Source: an uncultured Massilia sp. | GTDB lineage: Bacteria > Pseudomonadota > Gammaproteobacteria > Burkholderiales > Burkholderiaceae | Length of the DNA stretch: 13,081 bases | Assembly: GCA_946886065.1 (NCBI GenBank) | Contig: CAMPHU010000132.1 | Coordinates: 1 to 13,081, forward strand | Direction of reading: 5' to 3' | Shown here: positions 1 through 8,869 of the stretch, one piece after another | Numbering within the stretch: the first letter of the stretch is position 1 | Layout of the letters: each line of letters starts with the position of its first letter | Made by a program: the position numbers and the translations under genes | The notes under the pieces: generated by a model | What the model was told of the DNA's origin: nothing | What the model saw: only the letters and a program-made list of their open reading frames with translations | Databases searched by the model: none

Positions 1-674
1 TCTGGTACCACTTCGCGATCCTGTTCGAGGCGCTGTTCATCCTGACCGCCGTCGACGCGGGCACCCGCGCCGGCCGCTTCATGCTGCAGGACCTGCTGGG
101 CGCCTTCGCACCGTCGCTCAAGCGCACCGAGTCGCTGCCGGCCAACCTGCTGGCCACCGGCCTGTGCGTGGCGGCCTGGGGCTACTTCCTGTACCAGGGC
201 GTGGTCGATCCGCTGGGCGGCATCAACACCCTGTGGCCGCTGTTCGGCATCGCCAACCAGATGCTGGCCGGTATCGCGCTGATGCTGGGCACCTGCGTGC
301 TGTTCAAGATGAAGCGCGCCAAGTACGCCTGGGTCACCATCGTGCCGACCCTGTGGCTGCTGGCCTGCACCCTGACCGCCGGCTGGCAGAAGATCTTCGA
401 TGCCAATCCGAAGGTCGGCTTCATCGCCCACGCCAACAAGTTCCAGGCCGCGCACGACGCCGGCACGGTGCTGGCTCCGGCCAAGACGGTGGAGCAGATG
501 GAACGCATCATCTTCAACGACTACGTCGATGCGACCCTGTCGGGCTTCTTCATGTTCGTGGTGGTCGCGGTGCTGTTCTACGGCGTCCGCACCGTGCTGG
601 CGGCGCGCGCCGCCGGCGGCCCGACCGCGAAGGAAACGCCTTACGTCGCCATGCCGACGCCGCAGGTGCAGTGA
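1..674 (+). CDS. cstA: Carbon starvation protein CstA, C-terminal part (5' truncated by window edge)
   Basis: The reading frame is open from base 3 and gives 223 residues ending in TGA at 672-674. The first residues ([20 protein letters not shown]) are a highly characteristic CstA block, followed by [10 protein letters not shown] and the [16 protein letters not shown] segment also typical of the family. About five hydrophobic stretches can be seen, the last near the end ([16 protein letters not shown]), so this is the C-terminal membrane half of an inner-membrane transporter. Family members (CstA, BtsT) take up pyruvate and/or peptides when carbon is limiting; which substrate applies here cannot be told from this part. 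The stop codon overlaps the start of a ybdD-like gene by one base (TGATG), the usual cstA-ybdD arrangement. The N-terminal two thirds lie outside the window. Confidence 0.95.
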   Translation, partial: WYHFAILFEALFILTAVDAGTRAGRFMLQDLLGAFAPSLKRTESLPANLLATGLCVAAWGYFLYQGVVDPLGGINTLWPLFGIANQMLAGIALMLGTCVLFKMKRAKYAWVTIVPTLWLLACTLTAGWQKIFDANPKVGFIAHANKFQAAHDAGTVLAPAKTVEQMERIIFNDYVDATLSGFFMFVVVAVLFYGVRTVLAARAAGGPTAKETPYVAMPTPQVQ

Positions 675-868
675 TGTTCGGCTCGCTGGCACAGGCAGGC
701 AAGTACCTCGGGCAGAGCCTCAGGCTGATGGTCGGCCTGCCCGAATACGACACCTACCTGGCGCACATGGAACGTACCCATCCGGACCAGACGCCGATGA
801 GTTACGAGGAGTTCTTCCGTGAGCGCCAGGAGGCGAGGTACGGCGGGTCGAGGGCGGGCTGCTGCTAA
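674..868 (+). CDS. ybdD: YbdD/YjiX family small protein (DUF466)
   Basis: A 64-residue protein starting at the ATG that overlaps the cstA stop by one base, implying translational coupling. The sequence carries the family hallmarks: an N-terminal [20 protein letters not shown] segment, then [23 protein letters not shown] and a terminal Cys-Cys. The length matches the usual 60-68 residues of the YbdD/YjiX family. These proteins are almost always encoded directly after cstA/btsT genes and are thought to be needed for, or to modulate, the transporter; the mechanism is not well defined. The protein has no signal peptide or membrane segment. A strong intrinsic terminator begins 16 bases after the stop, so this is the last gene of the operon. 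Confidence 0.93.
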   Translation: MFGSLAQAGKYLGQSLRLMVGLPEYDTYLAHMERTHPDQTPMSYEEFFRERQEARYGGSRAGCC

Positions 869-884
869 GCAGATGAAGTGATGA

Positions 885-912
885 GGGGGCGCGGAAGCGC
901 CCCCTTCTTTTT
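885..912 (+). terminator. Intrinsic terminator of the cstA-ybdD operon
   Basis: A perfect 8-bp stem, GGGGGCGC (885-892) and GCGCCCCC (897-904), with a GGAA tetraloop is followed by TTCTTTTT (905-912). This is a classical Rho-independent terminator 16 bases downstream of the ybdD stop. The loop is of the stable GNRA type. Confidence 0.93.
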
Positions 913-953
913 GGCCCGCACACCGCCCCCCCTTTCTCCGTCACCCCAAAAAC

Positions 954-1004
954 CGTCATTCCCTCCATGGAGGGAATGCCTCCCCGCGCAGGCGGGGGAT
1001 GACG
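954..1004. repeat. REP-like palindromic repeat, two adjacent hairpins inside a short terminal inverted repeat
   Basis: The ends CGTCAT (954-959) and ATGACG (999-1004) are exact inverted repeats. Inside, 957-978 is a perfect 22-base palindrome (half-site CATTCCCTCCA), and 982-997 forms a second hairpin with stem CCCCGC/GCGGGG and loop GCAG. The layout resembles the CGTCATTCCC...GGGAATGACG type of short extragenic repeats scattered through many beta- and gammaproteobacterial genomes. It lies between a terminator and the next operon, a typical place for such elements. That it occurs in multiple copies is inferred from this resemblance; only one copy is in the window. Confidence 0.6.
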
Positions 1005-1068
1005 TTCAGAGGTAGCGGGCCAAATCATCGCGATCACTCGACGCATCCCCCTCCCCCGCCATTTTGCG

Positions 1069-1104
1069 TTGCCTCAAAATCATCACTCCCCCTTAACGTA
1101 TATT
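1069..1104 (+). promoter_or_regulatory. Weak candidate sigma-70 promoter upstream of the kinase-regulator operon
   Basis: The gap before the kinase gene contains the only AT-rich patch of this GC-rich window (about 1092-1110, including TTAACGTATATTTTTTT). A possible -35 box TTGCCT (1069-1074) lies 19 bases before TAACGT (1094-1099), with TATATT (1099-1104) as an alternative -10. Neither pairing is close to consensus, so a promoter is likely here by position but its exact boxes are uncertain. Confidence 0.25.
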
Positions 1105-1110
1105 TTTTTC

Positions 1111-1140
1111 TTGCGGGAATTTGCATTCCGCAAAGGAGGA
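1111..1140 (+). promoter_or_regulatory. Leader hairpin followed by a perfect Shine-Dalgarno sequence lacking a start codon at normal distance
   Basis: TTGCGGGAAT (1111-1120) can pair with ATTCCGCAA (1125-1133), leaving one bulged G and a TTGC loop. Directly after it stands AGGAGG (1134-1139). The nearest in-frame ATG of the kinase is at 1192, more than 50 bases on, and there is no ATG, GTG or TTG within 5-12 bases of the SD in any frame. The only near candidate is CTG at 1145, which would open a 24-codon frame ending at 1219 and overlapping the kinase start. The hairpin could be an operator or part of a translational leader; the function is unknown. Confidence 0.35.
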
Positions 1141-1191
1141 CCAGCTGCGTCCATCGCCGGTCCGCTTCGCCGTCCGCCTGCGGGAACCGCA

Positions 1192-4083
1192 ATGCCGAAC
1201 TTCGAGCGCTCGAGCCTGAACCAGAAGCTGACCATCCTCTCGCTGCTCTCCACGGCGACCGCCCTGCTGTTCGTGTTCGCGGCCTTCGCGGTGAGCTCGG
1301 TGATCAATCACCGCCAGGACGAAGGCATGCAGCTGGCCTCCTTCGCGCGCGTGATCGGCGCGGCCAGCGCCAGCGACCTGCTGCTGGTCGACCGCAACCA
1401 GGCCCAGGCCACCCTGGCCGCCCTCGAGGCCCAGCGCGGGATCTCCGCCGCCGTGCTCTACGACCGCCTGGGCCGCCCCCTGGCGCGCTACCAGGCGCAG
1501 CACCGCGCCGGCGCCGGGCTCGACGACCTCGACGGCATCGATGCCGCCACCCTGGCCCAGGCCAAGCGCCAGGGCCGCGCCCTGCTGTCGCGCCACATGC
1601 GCGTCTACCACGAAGTGCGCAACGGCGAGCTCCCGGTCGGCGTGGTGATGCTGGAGGCCGACCTGCTGCCGATGTGGCTCGACATCTTCGCCAGCCTGGG
1701 CGTGATCGGCCTGGCCATGGGCGCCTCGCTGCCCGTGGCCCTGATGCTGGCCGGGCGCTTCAAGCGCAGCATCCTGGAACCGGTCACCAAACTGATCGAG
1801 GCCGCGCAAAAGGTCTCCACCAGCCAGAACTACGGCCTGCGCATCAGCCACGGGCGCACCGACGAACTGGGCACCCTGATCGACAGCTTCAACACCATGA
1901 TGGCCCAGATCCAGGACCGCGGCGCCGCCCTGCTGCACCACCGCGACGAACTGGAACGCCAGGTCGGCGTGCGCACCGGGCAGCTGGAAAAGGCCAAGAA
2001 CGCGGCCGAAGCGGCCAGCCGCGCCAAGAGCGCCTTCCTGGCCACGATGAGCCACGAGATCCGCACCCCCATGAACGGGGTGCTGGGCATGACCGAGATG
2101 CTGCTGGCCACCGAACTCACCGAGGCGCAGCGCAACTACACGACCCTGGTCAAGCGCTCCGGCGAGCACCTGCTGGTGATCATCAACGACATCCTCGACT
2201 TCTCCAAGATCGAGGCCGGCAAGCTGACCATCGAGTACATCGGCTTCAACCTGTGGGACCTGCTGGACGACATCCACAACGTCTACACCCCGCAGGCCGC
2301 CGCCAAGGGCATCGGCTTCGACTTCGACATCGCCAACGACATCCCGGTGGCCATCTGCGGCGACCCGAACCGGCTGCGCCAGATCATGGCCAACCTGCTC
2401 GGCAATGCCATCAAGTTCACCGACCAGGGCCGCATCCTGGCGCGCGTGCGCGTGGCCGGCGAGGATGCGCAGAAGGTCAAGCTGCGCTTCGAGGTGCACG
2501 ACACCGGGATCGGCATCTCGCGCGAGGCGCGCGCCCGCATCTTCAACGCCTTCTCGCAGGCCGACGATTCCACCACCCGCAAGTATGGCGGCACCGGGTT
2601 GGGGCTGGCGATCTCGAAGCAGCTGGTGGAGCTGATGGGCGGCGCGATCGGCGTCGACAACGCGCCCGAGCGCGGCTCGATCTTCTGGTTCACGGTGGGC
2701 TTCGACAAGCACCGCGTCGATCCCGATGCGCCCGGCCACCGTCAGCACAGCCTGGAAGGCCTGCGCGTGCTGGTGGTGGACGAGCAGGACGGGAGCCGCA
2801 CGGAACTCATGCGCCAGCTCGACACCTGGGGCGCCTCCTGCGAGGGCGCCGCCAGCGCGGCCGCGGCCTACGAGCGCCTGCTGGACGCGGCGCGCGCCGG
2901 CCGCGCTTTCGATGCGGCCTTGCTGGACATGGAGCTGACCCACACCAGCGGCCTGGCGCTGGCCGCGGCTATCCGCGCCGAACCGGCCGGGCGCGCCACC
3001 CAGCTGATCCTGCTCAGCCCCGAGAAGCTGGCGGCCGACCCGGTGCAGCGGCGCGAGGCGGGCGTGGCCTACCAGCTGGTCAAGCCGGCGCGCGCCGCCG
3101 ACCTGTACGCCTGCCTGGCCGCGCGCGCGGCGCGCCTGCATGGCACGCCGGACGCGGCCCCGGCGCAGCCCGGGCTGGAAACGGCGTCCCCCGCCCCCAC
3201 CGTCGCGGCCGCGCGCCAGCCCGCGGGACGGCGCGCGCGCCGGGTGCTGCTGGCCGAAGACAATCCGGTCAACGTCGAAGTCGCCAAGGCCATGCTCGAG
3301 AGCCTGGGCCTGGAGGCCCACTGCGCGCGCAACGGCGAAGAGGCCCTGGACGCGGTGCGCGGCGGCGGCTGGGACGCGGTGCTGATGGATTGCCAGATGC
3401 CGGTGATGGACGGTTTCGCGGCCACCTCCGCGATCCGCCGCTATGAGCGCGAAGCGGGCCGCGCACGCACCCTGCCCGTCATCGCCATCACCGCCAATGC
3501 CCTGCAGGGCGACCGCGAAGCCTGCCTGGCGGCGGGCATGGACGATTACCTGTCCAAGCCCTTCACCCAGCAGCAGCTCGCCGGCGTGATCGGGCGCTGG
3601 GTGTCGCTGCCGCTGAGCGCCGCGCGCCATCACGGCGATCCGCCGGCGCCGCCTCCTGCGCCGCCTGCTGCGTCTCCTCCCGCGCCGGCCGCCGTCCGGA
3701 CGCCCGCTCCCCCGCAGCCTGCGCGCCACGATCCGGTCAACCTGGCCGCGCTGGACAACATCCGGGCGCTCAGCCGCGCTGGCGGCGATGCGCTGGTCCA
3801 GAAGGTGGTGGCGGCCTTCGTCGGGGACACGCCGCGCCACCTGGCGGCCCTGCGCCAGTCGCTGGCCGCCGGCGACGCCGAGGCGCTGCGCCGCATCGCC
3901 CACAGCCTCAAGTCGGCCAGCGCCAACATCGGCGCCGCGCGCCTGGCCGCGCTGTGCCGCGACCTCGAACAGTGCGGGCGCGCCGGCAAGGTCGATGGCG
4001 CCGCTCCCCTCTTCGCCGAGATGGAACGGGAATTCCTGTCGGTGCGCGAATCGCTCAATGCCCTCCTAGAAAAGGAAACCTAG
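1192..4083 (+). CDS. Membrane hybrid sensor histidine kinase (CHASE8-like, HAMP, HisKA, HATPase, REC, REC, HPt)
   Basis: A 963-residue protein that receives a signal at the inner membrane and autophosphorylates. Visible order: transmembrane helix 13-37; periplasmic region 38-162 resembling CHASE8; second helix 163-188; HAMP 189-243; coiled coil; HisKA with phospho-accepting H288 in [11 protein letters not shown]; ATPase domain with N405, DTGIGIS (D437) and [10 protein letters not shown] (466-475). Receiver 1 has D530/E531, D579 and K631; receiver 2 has E689/D690, D733 and K789. A proline/alanine-rich linker (about 814-849) leads to an HPt domain with H904 in [13 protein letters not shown]. 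The architecture is BarA-like. The ATG at 1192 is chosen because the hydrophobic N-terminus begins just after it; the upstream in-frame TTG (1069) would add an atypical 41-residue tail. The next gene starts one base after the stop and is the likely phosphorelay target. The signal is unknown. Confidence 0.92.
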   Translation: MPNFERSSLNQKLTILSLLSTATALLFVFAAFAVSSVINHRQDEGMQLASFARVIGAASASDLLLVDRNQAQATLAALEAQRGISAAVLYDRLGRPLARYQAQHRAGAGLDDLDGIDAATLAQAKRQGRALLSRHMRVYHEVRNGELPVGVVMLEADLLPMWLDIFASLGVIGLAMGASLPVALMLAGRFKRSILEPVTKLIEAAQKVSTSQNYGLRISHGRTDELGTLIDSFNTMMAQIQDRGAALLHHRDELERQVGVRTGQLEKAKNAAEAASRAKSAFLATMSHEIRTPMNGVLGMTEMLLATELTEAQRNYTTLVKRSGEHLLVIINDILDFSKIEAGKLTIEYIGFNLWDLLDDIHNVYTPQAAAKGIGFDFDIANDIPVAICGDPNRLRQIMANLLGNAIKFTDQGRILARVRVAGEDAQKVKLRFEVHDTGIGISREARARIFNAFSQADDSTTRKYGGTGLGLAISKQLVELMGGAIGVDNAPERGSIFWFTVGFDKHRVDPDAPGHRQHSLEGLRVLVVDEQDGSRTELMRQLDTWGASCEGAASAAAAYERLLDAARAGRAFDAALLDMELTHTSGLALAAAIRAEPAGRATQLILLSPEKLAADPVQRREAGVAYQLVKPARAADLYACLAARAARLHGTPDAAPAQPGLETASPAPTVAAARQPAGRRARRVLLAEDNPVNVEVAKAMLESLGLEAHCARNGEEALDAVRGGGWDAVLMDCQMPVMDGFAATSAIRRYEREAGRARTLPVIAITANALQGDREACLAAGMDDYLSKPFTQQQLAGVIGRWVSLPLSAARHHGDPPAPPPAPPAASPPAPAAVRTPAPPQPARHDPVNLAALDNIRALSRAGGDALVQKVVAAFVGDTPRHLAALRQSLAAGDAEALRRIAHSLKSASANIGAARLAALCRDLEQCGRAGKVDGAAPLFAEMEREFLSVRESLNALLEKET

Positions 4084-4084
4084 C

Positions 4085-6253
4085 ATGCCAGCCTCTTCTC
4101 CCCCCCAGCGCGGGACGGTCCTGGTCGCCGACGACGATCCGGTGATGCGTCTCCTGATGCTCGAGATGCTGGCCCAGGTCGGGCTCGACGCCATCGAAGC
4201 GGCGGACGGCCTCCAGGCGGTCGAACTGGCGGCCTCGCGCAACCCGGACCTGATCCTGATGGACGTCGACATGCCGCGCATGGACGGCTTCGCGGCCTGC
4301 GCCGCCATCCGCGCGGCCGAAGGTGCCAAATGCGGCGACGGCGCCAGCGTGCCGATCGTGATGGTCACCGGCGGCGACGACGTCGAGGCCGTGACCCACG
4401 CCTACGAGGCCGGCGCCACCGACTTCGTCTCCAAGCCGATCAACTGGCCGATCCTGGGCCACCGCGTCCTGTATGTGCTGCGCGCCAGCGACGCCATCGC
4501 GCGCCTGCGCATCGCCGACGCCCACAACCGCGCTGTGCTGGCGGCCATTCCGGATACCTTCTTCCGCATGAACGCGGACGGCTTCTACCTCGATTACGAA
4601 GCCGGACATGCGCGTCCGCGACAGGAACGCAACGGGCGCGGGCGCATCGCGCAGGCTGCTAGCGCGGACCGCAGCATGGTCGGGAAGTACATCGGCGACG
4701 TGCTGCCCGCCGACATCGCCCACCGCATGCTGGAGCAGATGAAAACCGTGCTGGCCACCCGGCAGGTGCGCTCGGTCGAGTACGAGGTCACCGACTGCGG
4801 CGAAGTCCAGCACTTCGAGGCGCGCCTGGTGGCGACCAGTCCCTCGCAGGTGCTGGGACTGGTGCGCGACATCAGCGAGCGCAAGCGCGCCGAAGAGCAG
4901 ATCCGCCGCCTGGCCTATTGCGACAGCCTGACCGGCATCCCCAACCGCCAGGCCTTCCTGGAGACGCTGGAGCGCGAGCTGCAGCGCTCCAAGATCGGCA
5001 ACAAGAAGTTCGCGGTGCTGTTCATGGACCTGGACGCCTTCAAGCGCATCAACGATACGCTCGGCCACAATGCGGGCGACGCCCTGCTCAAGATGGTGTC
5101 CGACCGCCTGCGCGACACCACCCGCCCGAGCGACCTGGTGTCGCGCGGAGATTCGCGGGGAGACAACAGCACCAACCTGGCGCGCCTGGGCGGCGACGAG
5201 TTCACGATCCTGATCCCCGACCTGGAGCGGGTCGAGCATGCGCTCAACGTGGCGCACCGGGTCAAGGAGGCGATGCGCCGGCCTTTCCTCATCGAGGGCA
5301 ACGAGATCTTCGTCACCGCCAGCATCGGCATCTCGCTGTTCCCGGAGGACGGCGACGATTGCGGCTCGCTGCTCAAGTACGCCGACACCGCGATGTACCA
5401 CGCCAAGAACTGCGGCAAGAACAACGCCAAGCTGTACAGCTCTTCGCTGACGATGCAGATCATGAGCCACGTGAAGCTCGAAGTCGGCCTGCGCAAGGCG
5501 CTGCGCAACGACGAGCTGTATCTGCTGTACCAGCCGCAGCGCGACGTGCGCAGCGCGGAGATCGTCGGCGTCGAGGCGCTGGTGCGCTGGCGCCATCCCG
5601 AGCGCGGGCTGGTGCCGCCGACGGAGTTCATCCCGCTGGCCGAGGAGACCGGCCTGATCGTGCCGATCGGCGAGTGGGTGCTGCGCGCCGCCTGCCGCCA
5701 GGCGCGCGCCTGGCAGCGCCTGACGGGGCGCACGATGCGCATGGCGGTGAACCTGTCGGCCAAGCAGTTCAAGGACGAGAACCTGTCGCAGATCGTGCTC
5801 TCGGCCCTGCACGAGACCGGCCTGGACCCGCGCCTGCTGGAACTGGAGCTGACCGAAGGCACGCTGATGGACGACGCCCGCGCCACCCTGGCCACCCTGG
5901 AGCGGCTGCGCGGCATCGGCGTCTACCTGTCGATCGACGACTTCGGCACCGGCTACTCCTCCATGAACTACCTCAAGCGCTTCGACGTGCGCGCCCTGAA
6001 GATCGACCGCAGCTTCATCTGCGGCCTGCCCCAGGATTCGGAGAACGCGGCCATCACGCGCGCCATCATCGCGATGGCGCACGGGCTCAAGATGGTGGTG
6101 GTGGCGGAAGGGGTCGAAACCGGCGAGCAGTTGCTGCTGCTCGAGGAATACGGCTGCGACATGGTGCAGGGCTACTACCTGGGCCGCCCCTCCAATGCCG
6201 AGGCGATCACCGACATGCTGGGCAAGGTCACGCTGGCGCTGCCCGTCAAGTAG
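4085..6253 (+). CDS. Response regulator with REC-PAS-GGDEF-EAL domains (cyclic-di-GMP turnover)
   Basis: A 722-residue cytoplasmic protein. The receiver (about 9-130) has the acidic cluster DDD16-18, phospho-acceptor D60 and K117. A PAS-like region (about 147-265) ends in [12 protein letters not shown]. The GGDEF domain (about 277-450) keeps an intact GGDEF motif at 369-373, so diguanylate cyclase activity is plausible. The EAL domain (about 463-710) keeps EAL (497-499), [21 protein letters not shown] (618-626), KIDRSF and VAEGVET, so phosphodiesterase activity is also plausible. An RxxD site (RPSD, 347-350) is present, but 18 residues rather than the usual 5 separate it from GGDEF; the extra loop contains RGDSRGDN. 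The start lies one base after the kinase stop, with AAAGGA just upstream, so the pair is co-transcribed and probably cognate. Both activities may coexist, or one may dominate under phosphorylation. Confidence 0.93.
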   Translation: MPASSPPQRGTVLVADDDPVMRLLMLEMLAQVGLDAIEAADGLQAVELAASRNPDLILMDVDMPRMDGFAACAAIRAAEGAKCGDGASVPIVMVTGGDDVEAVTHAYEAGATDFVSKPINWPILGHRVLYVLRASDAIARLRIADAHNRAVLAAIPDTFFRMNADGFYLDYEAGHARPRQERNGRGRIAQAASADRSMVGKYIGDVLPADIAHRMLEQMKTVLATRQVRSVEYEVTDCGEVQHFEARLVATSPSQVLGLVRDISERKRAEEQIRRLAYCDSLTGIPNRQAFLETLERELQRSKIGNKKFAVLFMDLDAFKRINDTLGHNAGDALLKMVSDRLRDTTRPSDLVSRGDSRGDNSTNLARLGGDEFTILIPDLERVEHALNVAHRVKEAMRRPFLIEGNEIFVTASIGISLFPEDGDDCGSLLKYADTAMYHAKNCGKNNAKLYSSSLTMQIMSHVKLEVGLRKALRNDELYLLYQPQRDVRSAEIVGVEALVRWRHPERGLVPPTEFIPLAEETGLIVPIGEWVLRAACRQARAWQRLTGRTMRMAVNLSAKQFKDENLSQIVLSALHETGLDPRLLELELTEGTLMDDARATLATLERLRGIGVYLSIDDFGTGYSSMNYLKRFDVRALKIDRSFICGLPQDSENAAITRAIIAMAHGLKMVVVAEGVETGEQLLLLEEYGCDMVQGYYLGRPSNAEAITDMLGKVTLALPVK

Positions 6254-8657
6254 GCCAGGGGGTGAAACGCAGCGTGTGCTCGACGGGGCCCGGCAGCAAC
6301 GGCAGCGGCCTGCCTTCGGCCCAGGCGGCATGCCCGGCCAGGAAGTACGGCGACAGCGGATGGCCGCTCTGCCCGCCCGGCATGTTGTACAGGCCCTCCT
6401 CTTCCCGCCCCGGCGACACGGTCAGGCGCTCCGACTGGCCGAACTTCGGTCCCGCCACGCGCGGCATGTGGGCGTCGCCCGGCAGGCGGTCGCCGGGCGC
6501 GGCCAGCATGAAGCGCAGCACCGGCGCCGCCATGCTGACCGGATGCGCCACGTTGGCCGTGTTGCGCTCGCCCCAGGTGGCTTGCGCCAGGGTCTTGCCC
6601 TCTTCCTCGATGGCCGCGATCGCGCGGTCCACCGCCGCGAGCTGCAGCGCCTGCCAGGTCGGGTAGCCGGGCGGCAGCCAGCCGGGCGGCTGCTCGTCCA
6701 GCAGGCGCCCCACCACCAGCGGCCAGCGGCTGCCCGCCAGCGACGCGCTGGCCCTGGGATCGCGCTCCTTGAGCGCCGCATTGGCCTGGCCGTACAGCAG
6801 GTCGTACAGCGCCCACATATAGTCGCGCGCCAGGCGGTAGCCGCTGGAATCCACGCTGGCGCGGCCGTCCCAGCTGGTTTCCAGCAGGCGGCGGAACTCG
6901 GCGCGCTGCGGCTTGCCGCTCAGGGCGCTCGCATCGAGGACCTCCAGGGCGCGCCGGCGCCAGTCGGCGATGAACAGCGCGCGGTCGTCGAGCGCCACGC
7001 CGAACGCCTGGCGCACGTCCATCCTGGCCCCCAGCGCCAGCAAGCCGTCGTGCAGCTGGCGGTTGCGCATGCCCAGGTCGAAGCCGCCGTCGCCGATGCG
7101 CTCGGAGCCCGCGCCCATCAATTGGCGGCTGTTGGCGGTGGTGATCTGGCCGTCGCGGGGATTGAGCACGCGCGGGTAATCCTGGGCCGCCAGCAGTCCG
7201 TTCCAGGTCGGGGCCTGGCCATCGGGGTCGAGCGGGAAGGTCGCGACAGGCGGCGGCGTGGTGCGGCGCGGCAGCACGCCGGCGATGGTCCAGCCGATGT
7301 TGCCGCGCGCATCGCCGGCGACGAAGTTCTGGGCCGGGATGCCGTCGATGGCGGCGATTGCCAGCGCGTCGTCGACGCTGCGCGCGCCTTCCAGCTTCAG
7401 GTGGTTGAGGTTCAGGGCCTGGGGGTCGTGGGCGATCCAGTGCACGGCGTAGTCGCGCCCGTCCACCGTGCGGACCGGGCCGAGCGAGGTCTCGCGCACC
7501 ACGAAGCGCTCGGCGGGCGCGCCCTTCACCGCGATCAGCTCGACGTGCTCGCGCGGGGTTTCCCAGCCGTTCGGGCCGCGTAGCTGGCCGGCCCTCGCGC
7601 CATCCTTGCCCAGCTCGACCAGGTCGAGCAGGTCGGCGTAGCTGTTGGTGAAGCTCCAGGCCACCTGCCCGTTGCTGCCCACGATGACCGAAGGCGGCGC
7701 GCCCGGCAGGGTCACGCCGACGATGCGGCGCTGGCCGCCGGCCGCGGAGGCGTCGGGAAAGCGCAGCACCGCGCGGAACCAGACGTTCGGCAGTTGCAGG
7801 CCCAGGTGCATGTCGTCGGAGACGATGGCCGCCCCGCTGCCGGTGCGGCTGCCGGCCACCGCGTAGTTGTTGCTGCCGACCGAGTCGGCGAATTCGGCGC
7901 CGGCCAGCTTGACCGGGACTGTCGATGCGGGGCCCCACCAGTCCGGGGCCTGGGCCGGCAGGGGCGCCGGCGCGGGCGCGGCGCCGCCGTCCAGCGTGGC
8001 GTCGACGGCGCTGGCGTCGGGCAGCAGGAAGGCCAGCTGGGCGGCGTCGCTGTGCTCGCGCATCCAGCCGCGCGCCAGCTCGCGCGGCGCCAGGTTGTTC
8101 TGCAGGTCGATGTACATCGCCCACACGACCAGCAGCGAATCCTGGGCCGTCCATGGACGCGGCGCGCTGCCGGTCAGGGCGTATTCGAAAGGTTGGGCGC
8201 GCAGCGCGCGCAGGCCGTCATTGACGCCGGTGACATAGCGGTCGAGCAGTGCGCGCTCGGGGCCGTTCAGGCGCGCCAGGGCCGCTTCGGCGCGGGCGCG
8301 GAAGCGGTGCAGGCGGTGCTCGCGGTCGAGCGGCAGCGCGCGCGGGCCGAACAGCTCGGCCAGTTCACCGGCCGCGGTGCGGCGCAGCAAGTCCATCTGG
8401 AAGAAGCGCTCCTGGGCGTGCACGAACCCGGTCGCATAGGCCACGTCGGCGCGGCTGCTGCCCTGGATCAGGGGCACCCCGTCGCGGTCGCGCGCCACCG
8501 TCACCTCGGCCGCCAGGCCCGGCACCTTGCGCTCGCCGTCGAGCTGGGCCAGGCTGCCCCGCAGGTACAGCCAGGCGCCGAGCACGGCCAGCAGCAGCAA
8601 ACCCAGCACTGCGGCAAGCGTCCGCAGGGTCCAGGTCTTCCATCCACGCTTGCGCAT
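6246..8657 (-). CDS. Penicillin acylase family protein (Ntn hydrolase)
   Basis: An 803-residue precursor of the penicillin amidase/acylase family, which hydrolyses amide bonds (beta-lactam side chains, N-acyl-homoserine lactones or similar) and acts in the periplasm. The N-terminus has a basic MRKRGWK followed by a hydrophobic helix (about 10-32), a signal peptide or anchor. The alpha-chain region includes [19 protein letters not shown], the usual family block. The autocatalytic site is G261|S262 in [13 protein letters not shown]; Ser262 would become the N-terminal nucleophile of the beta chain. Further family blocks are [28 protein letters not shown] and [10 protein letters not shown]. The ATG at 8657 is preferred because a perfect AGGAGG (8664-8669, complement) precedes it; an upstream in-frame ATG (8732) lacks this. 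Its 3' end overlaps that of the convergent regulator gene by 8 bp. Substrate cannot be assigned from sequence. Confidence 0.9.
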   Translation of the reverse strand: MRKRGWKTWTLRTLAAVLGLLLLAVLGAWLYLRGSLAQLDGERKVPGLAAEVTVARDRDGVPLIQGSSRADVAYATGFVHAQERFFQMDLLRRTAAGELAELFGPRALPLDREHRLHRFRARAEAALARLNGPERALLDRYVTGVNDGLRALRAQPFEYALTGSAPRPWTAQDSLLVVWAMYIDLQNNLAPRELARGWMREHSDAAQLAFLLPDASAVDATLDGGAAPAPAPLPAQAPDWWGPASTVPVKLAGAEFADSVGSNNYAVAGSRTGSGAAIVSDDMHLGLQLPNVWFRAVLRFPDASAAGGQRRIVGVTLPGAPPSVIVGSNGQVAWSFTNSYADLLDLVELGKDGARAGQLRGPNGWETPREHVELIAVKGAPAERFVVRETSLGPVRTVDGRDYAVHWIAHDPQALNLNHLKLEGARSVDDALAIAAIDGIPAQNFVAGDARGNIGWTIAGVLPRRTTPPPVATFPLDPDGQAPTWNGLLAAQDYPRVLNPRDGQITTANSRQLMGAGSERIGDGGFDLGMRNRQLHDGLLALGARMDVRQAFGVALDDRALFIADWRRRALEVLDASALSGKPQRAEFRRLLETSWDGRASVDSSGYRLARDYMWALYDLLYGQANAALKERDPRASASLAGSRWPLVVGRLLDEQPPGWLPPGYPTWQALQLAAVDRAIAAIEEEGKTLAQATWGERNTANVAHPVSMAAPVLRFMLAAPGDRLPGDAHMPRVAGPKFGQSERLTVSPGREEEGLYNMPGGQSGHPLSPYFLAGHAAWAEGRPLPLLPGPVEHTLRFTPWPT

Positions 8658-8869
8658 GTGTCTCCTCCTTGTTTTTAGGGGGCGTATCTTGCCAGAAAAA
8701 TGTGGCGATGGGCGTACGCTCGTTCGAAACATGCAAGGCGGGCGGGCACACCAGCGTCGTCACTGCTTCCGACACGCCCCGCGCACATTTGATCCAGCGC
8801 TGAAAAACGGCCTCCACCGGCCCTATGCTATGCTGTCCTGGCGCCACCCACGGCGCGAAGGGAGGACCC
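8658..8869. promoter_or_regulatory. Divergent intergenic region between the acylase and lipoprotein genes
   Basis: This 212-bp gap must contain the start signals of both flanking genes. On the acylase side it ends with AAGGAGGAGA (8661-8670, complement). On the lipoprotein side a weak promoter pair TGAAAA (8801-8806), 17-base spacer, TATGCT (8824-8829) can be proposed. A 5-bp hairpin GCGCC/GGCGC (8841-8856) then sits just before the GGAGGA ribosome site (8861-8866). No clear consensus promoter was found for the acylase. Confidence 0.35.

Noticed and set aside
2761..3117. First receiver domain of the kinase suspected of being degenerate
   Set aside because: D530/E531, D579, a serine in the switch position and K631 are all present, so there is no basis for calling it inactive.
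1093..3903. 936-codon open frame antisense to the hybrid kinase
   Set aside because: It is a shadow of GC-rich codon bias: composition is low-complexity (G, A, Q, R, V, H), with no recognisable domain, whereas the + strand frame shows a complete set of kinase motifs.
4055..6331. 758-codon open frame antisense to the REC-PAS-GGDEF-EAL gene
   Set aside because: Same codon-bias effect; no family motifs, and it spans the ends of three real genes.
8658..8732. Upstream in-frame ATG (8732) as the acylase start
   Set aside because: It would add 25 residues before the signal sequence and has no ribosome site, whereas the ATG at 8657 follows a perfect AGGAGG.
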